Origin: Galbula dea
Taxonomy: Eukaryota > Chordata > Aves > Piciformes > Galbulidae
DNA length: 64,000 nucleotides
Assembly: GCA_013399015.1 (NCBI GenBank)
Contig: VWZX01001672.1
Coordinates: 62,001 to 126,000, forward strand
Reading direction: 5' to 3'
Below are positions 62,401-64,000 of the stretch, piece by piece. Both the position numbers and the translations under genes were made by a program. Below the pieces are notes generated by a model, which worked only from the letters and a program-made list of their open reading frames with translations, was not told the origin of the DNA and did not search any database. Within the stretch, counting starts at the first letter, position 1. Each line of letters opens with the position of its first letter.

Positions 62401-62422
62401 GCTGACTGGCTAAGTTGTCCAG
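56361..62422 (-). CDS. ITFG1: ITFG1 (TIP/LINKIN), last four coding exons; 5' part outside window
   Basis: Join on the minus strand: 62422-62298, 61416-61334, 59946-59829, 56420-56361 (125, 83, 118, 60 nt). These encode the C-terminal ~128 residues of integrin-alpha FG-GAP repeat-containing protein 1, a type I membrane glycoprotein called T-cell immunomodulatory protein in mammals and LINKIN in worms. The segments are a membrane-proximal ectodomain (LPYNVLGLGRSANFLDHLYV, then EWTAIIPNSQLIVIPYPHNV), one membrane helix (residues from NIVLLTAIALIGVC to AIIGIL) and a short charged tail ending RFHFDAM. All junctions are GT-AG and in frame. The FG-GAP beta-propeller and signal peptide lie to the right of the window. 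The gene follows NETO2 head-to-tail on the same strand, as in human. Confidence 0.96.
56421..59828 (-). other. ITFG1: ITFG1 terminal intron
   Basis: 3.4 kb, AT-rich. It contains a 44-nt homopyrimidine tract (57992-58035). I see no other recognisable element. Confidence 0.85.
57992..58035 (+). repeat. 44-nt homopyrimidine tract
   Basis: An uninterrupted run of T and C (T-rich first, then alternating T and C blocks), preceded by a short GT repeat. Such tracts can form triplex DNA. Confidence 0.9.
59829..59946 (-). CDS. ITFG1: ITFG1 membrane-segment exon
   Basis: 118 nt encoding WSAKLYLTPSNIVLLTAIAL, the rest of the membrane helix and HWQEK. Acceptor TTACATAG, donor AAAAG|GTAAGC. Confidence 0.96.
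59947..62297 (-). other. ITFG1: ITFG1 introns between the last three ectodomain/membrane exons
   Basis: Introns 59947-61333 and 61417-62297, about 1.4 and 0.9 kb. I see nothing recognisable in them. Confidence 0.85.
61334..61416 (-). CDS. ITFG1: ITFG1 exon (juxtamembrane ectodomain)
   Basis: 83 nt encoding SVRRQEWTAIIPNSQLIVIP and YPHNVPR plus two bases of a serine codon. Acceptor TTGTTTCAG, donor GAAG|GTAACT. Confidence 0.95.
62298..62422 (-). CDS. ITFG1: ITFG1 exon (ectodomain)
   Basis: 125 nt, entering in phase 1 and ending on a codon boundary. Encodes GQLSQSAHFALQLPYNVLGL through IPRPLGEK. Acceptor TCTATTTCAG, donor AAAAG|GTTAGT. Confidence 0.95.
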
Positions 62423-64000
62423 CTGAAATAGAATTAGAAAAGAAGCCTAAGTAGGTATTTTGGAAAAATAATTAAAAAATAAAAAAGCCCACACCAACTT
62501 TCTATACAAATACATATTTCAGAGTCAGTAATAAAAATGTTTAAAAATTTTTAACCAACTGCATGACTATTTAATTCTTAAAGGCTTAATCCCACATTTC
62601 CAAATTACTTGTGGGCACTCACTTGGAGAATAGCTTCAATCCTTTGGTTTTTAAGGTAAGATGATTCTTTTGAGCACCATTTCTATGTTAAACTAAATCT
62701 CTACTATTTATTACAAGTTGAGAAGAAATCAGCTGTCTGCATTTATTTTCATATAAGTAGTGCCAAGTCTTTTGTTCCATTAATTAACAAGCTCAGATTC
62801 AACATGTGAAGGTTCATTTTAATTCTTATTAGTGTTAATCAGTAACTACTATTTTTTCTTGTGTCACAAAATCAGCTAAGTAAATTCTCATAAACAAATT
62901 ATCAAATAATAAATCGATTTAATGAAAACAGGATTACAGTGGTTGCAAGTTAGGCCCTAGTTGAGAGCATGTAATTCTAAATAATTAAAAGGAGACCGTA
63001 GGGGAAAAATAACATTCATTATTTCCTGAAAAGGCAGTAGGGAAACAGACCAGTGTTGCAGCTTTTAACACTTGTTAAGCTCATGAACATTTAAATAAAA
63101 ATCTTGTAATCTTTTAATTTCTGGCAAACTGATTCAGATCTTGTAGGTCCTCAGTTCATTCTCCAGAAAGCATCTTAGCAAATAACCTGGTTGCACAGCG
63201 GGAGCGATATCAGCACTTCATAAACACCACAATGAATTCAGCCCTTCAACAGATTAATAGAAAAGAGTTCAAGGGATACTTGACAACCACAAGTAGGTTT
63301 ACATGATCAATAGAAACAATTTTTCACAACAATGTGATGTAGTCAGTACCTTTCCAAGTGTCAGATTTTTCTCTGCTTTGACAACTGACAGATTATGCCT
63401 GAAATTGGAAATTATAACTTAAGTAACAAAACATAACAGAATGTGAATTAAAGAACATGAATTCACATTTTGTAATGAGTTTAAAGCCAACTCCTTTCTA
63501 CCTCTCCACAAATTCTTCCAAGGCTCAGTTCTGAAAGTCAGTATTTTGCTTCAGACAGCTAGCTGTTGGCCATACTAACTGCAATGCATCTTGCACAGTT
63601 GCAGTGAACAGAGAGAGGGCGAAAACCTCCCAAACAACCACAACTTCTTCATCAAAGCCATGCATCCTTTCAAGAAAAAACGTAACCAAACTCCTGTTCT
63701 TGGCTCCTGGAGACAGCCCAGTAAGTGCAAGCATGCATTTGCCAGTATCCAGCAGTGTTTACATCAAAGGACTACCAAGATATGACACCTACTTTCAGAA
63801 GCAGCTCTTCAGCTTTTGTATCCTGTTATGGGGACAAACTACTTTATATATTGGATGATAGTTCTATTTTTCTGAACCTCCGTGGCCTCTGCCAGCTTTT
63901 TAGGAAGAAGCTTGCCATATGCTTTCAGGAATGCTTTGAAACAAGGCTTGTTTAATCATGAGATCAAATTCAGTATTGTAGTTTTAGAGCTCTGATAATT
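62423..64000 (-). other. ITFG1: ITFG1 intron running off the right edge
   Basis: The preceding exon, which should encode the conserved ectodomain stretch just before GQLSQS, is not found up to 64000, so this intron exceeds 1.5 kb. The short plus-strand frames near 63600-63950 have no support. Confidence 0.75.

Noticed and set aside
1..64000. CRISPR arrays, bacterial operons, phage or plasmid features
   Set aside because: No regularly spaced repeats, ribosome binding sites or dense co-directional open frames. Splice sites, CpG islands and CR1 elements show vertebrate nuclear DNA.

Overview
This is a stretch of vertebrate nuclear DNA, almost certainly from a bird. Three things support that. 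It carries CR1 LINE fragments, one ending in the typical ATTCTGTG repeat. It carries a solo LTR of a family I recognise from bird genomes. And the gene order DNAJA2 - NETO2 - ITFG1, all transcribed leftwards (minus strand), matches human chromosome 16q. Genes are intron-rich, the background is AT-rich, and the only GC-rich blocks are two CpG islands over gene starts. I see no bacterial operons, CRISPR arrays or tRNA/rRNA genes.

Layout from left to right. (1) 1-1060: the 5' end of DNAJA2 in a CpG island. Only coding exon 1 (647-724) is here; the rest lies to the left. (2) 1060-22300: about 21 kb of intergenic DNA, including the undefined NETO2 3'UTR. It contains a minus-strand CR1 fragment (16676-17055), a solo LTR with an imperfect 5-bp target duplication (18850-19404) and a CTCF-like site. 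(3) 22329-49198: the complete NETO2 coding region in nine exons. One is a 45-nt microexon (32781-32825) that is too short for ORF finding. Summed lengths give 525 codons plus a stop with all intron phases consistent, the same length as mammalian NETO2. (4) 48600-50450: the NETO2 CpG island promoter. (5) 50450-56000: intergenic, AT-rich, with a 29-T tract flanked by a 10-bp direct repeat and one unusually long open frame. (6) 56030-64000: the last four coding exons and 3'UTR of ITFG1; the rest of that gene lies to the right.

The three genes form a conserved neighbourhood, not a pathway. DNAJA2 is a cytosolic Hsp40 co-chaperone. NETO2 is a single-pass CUB/LDLa auxiliary subunit of kainate receptors. 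ITFG1 is a type I membrane glycoprotein. I found no evidence of a new multi-gene system. The observations most worth checking are the NETO2 microexon with its non-consensus donor and 92-nt downstream intron, the candidate poly(A) retro-insertion at 51797-52295, the open frame at 53274-53783, and a few unexplained short repeats.
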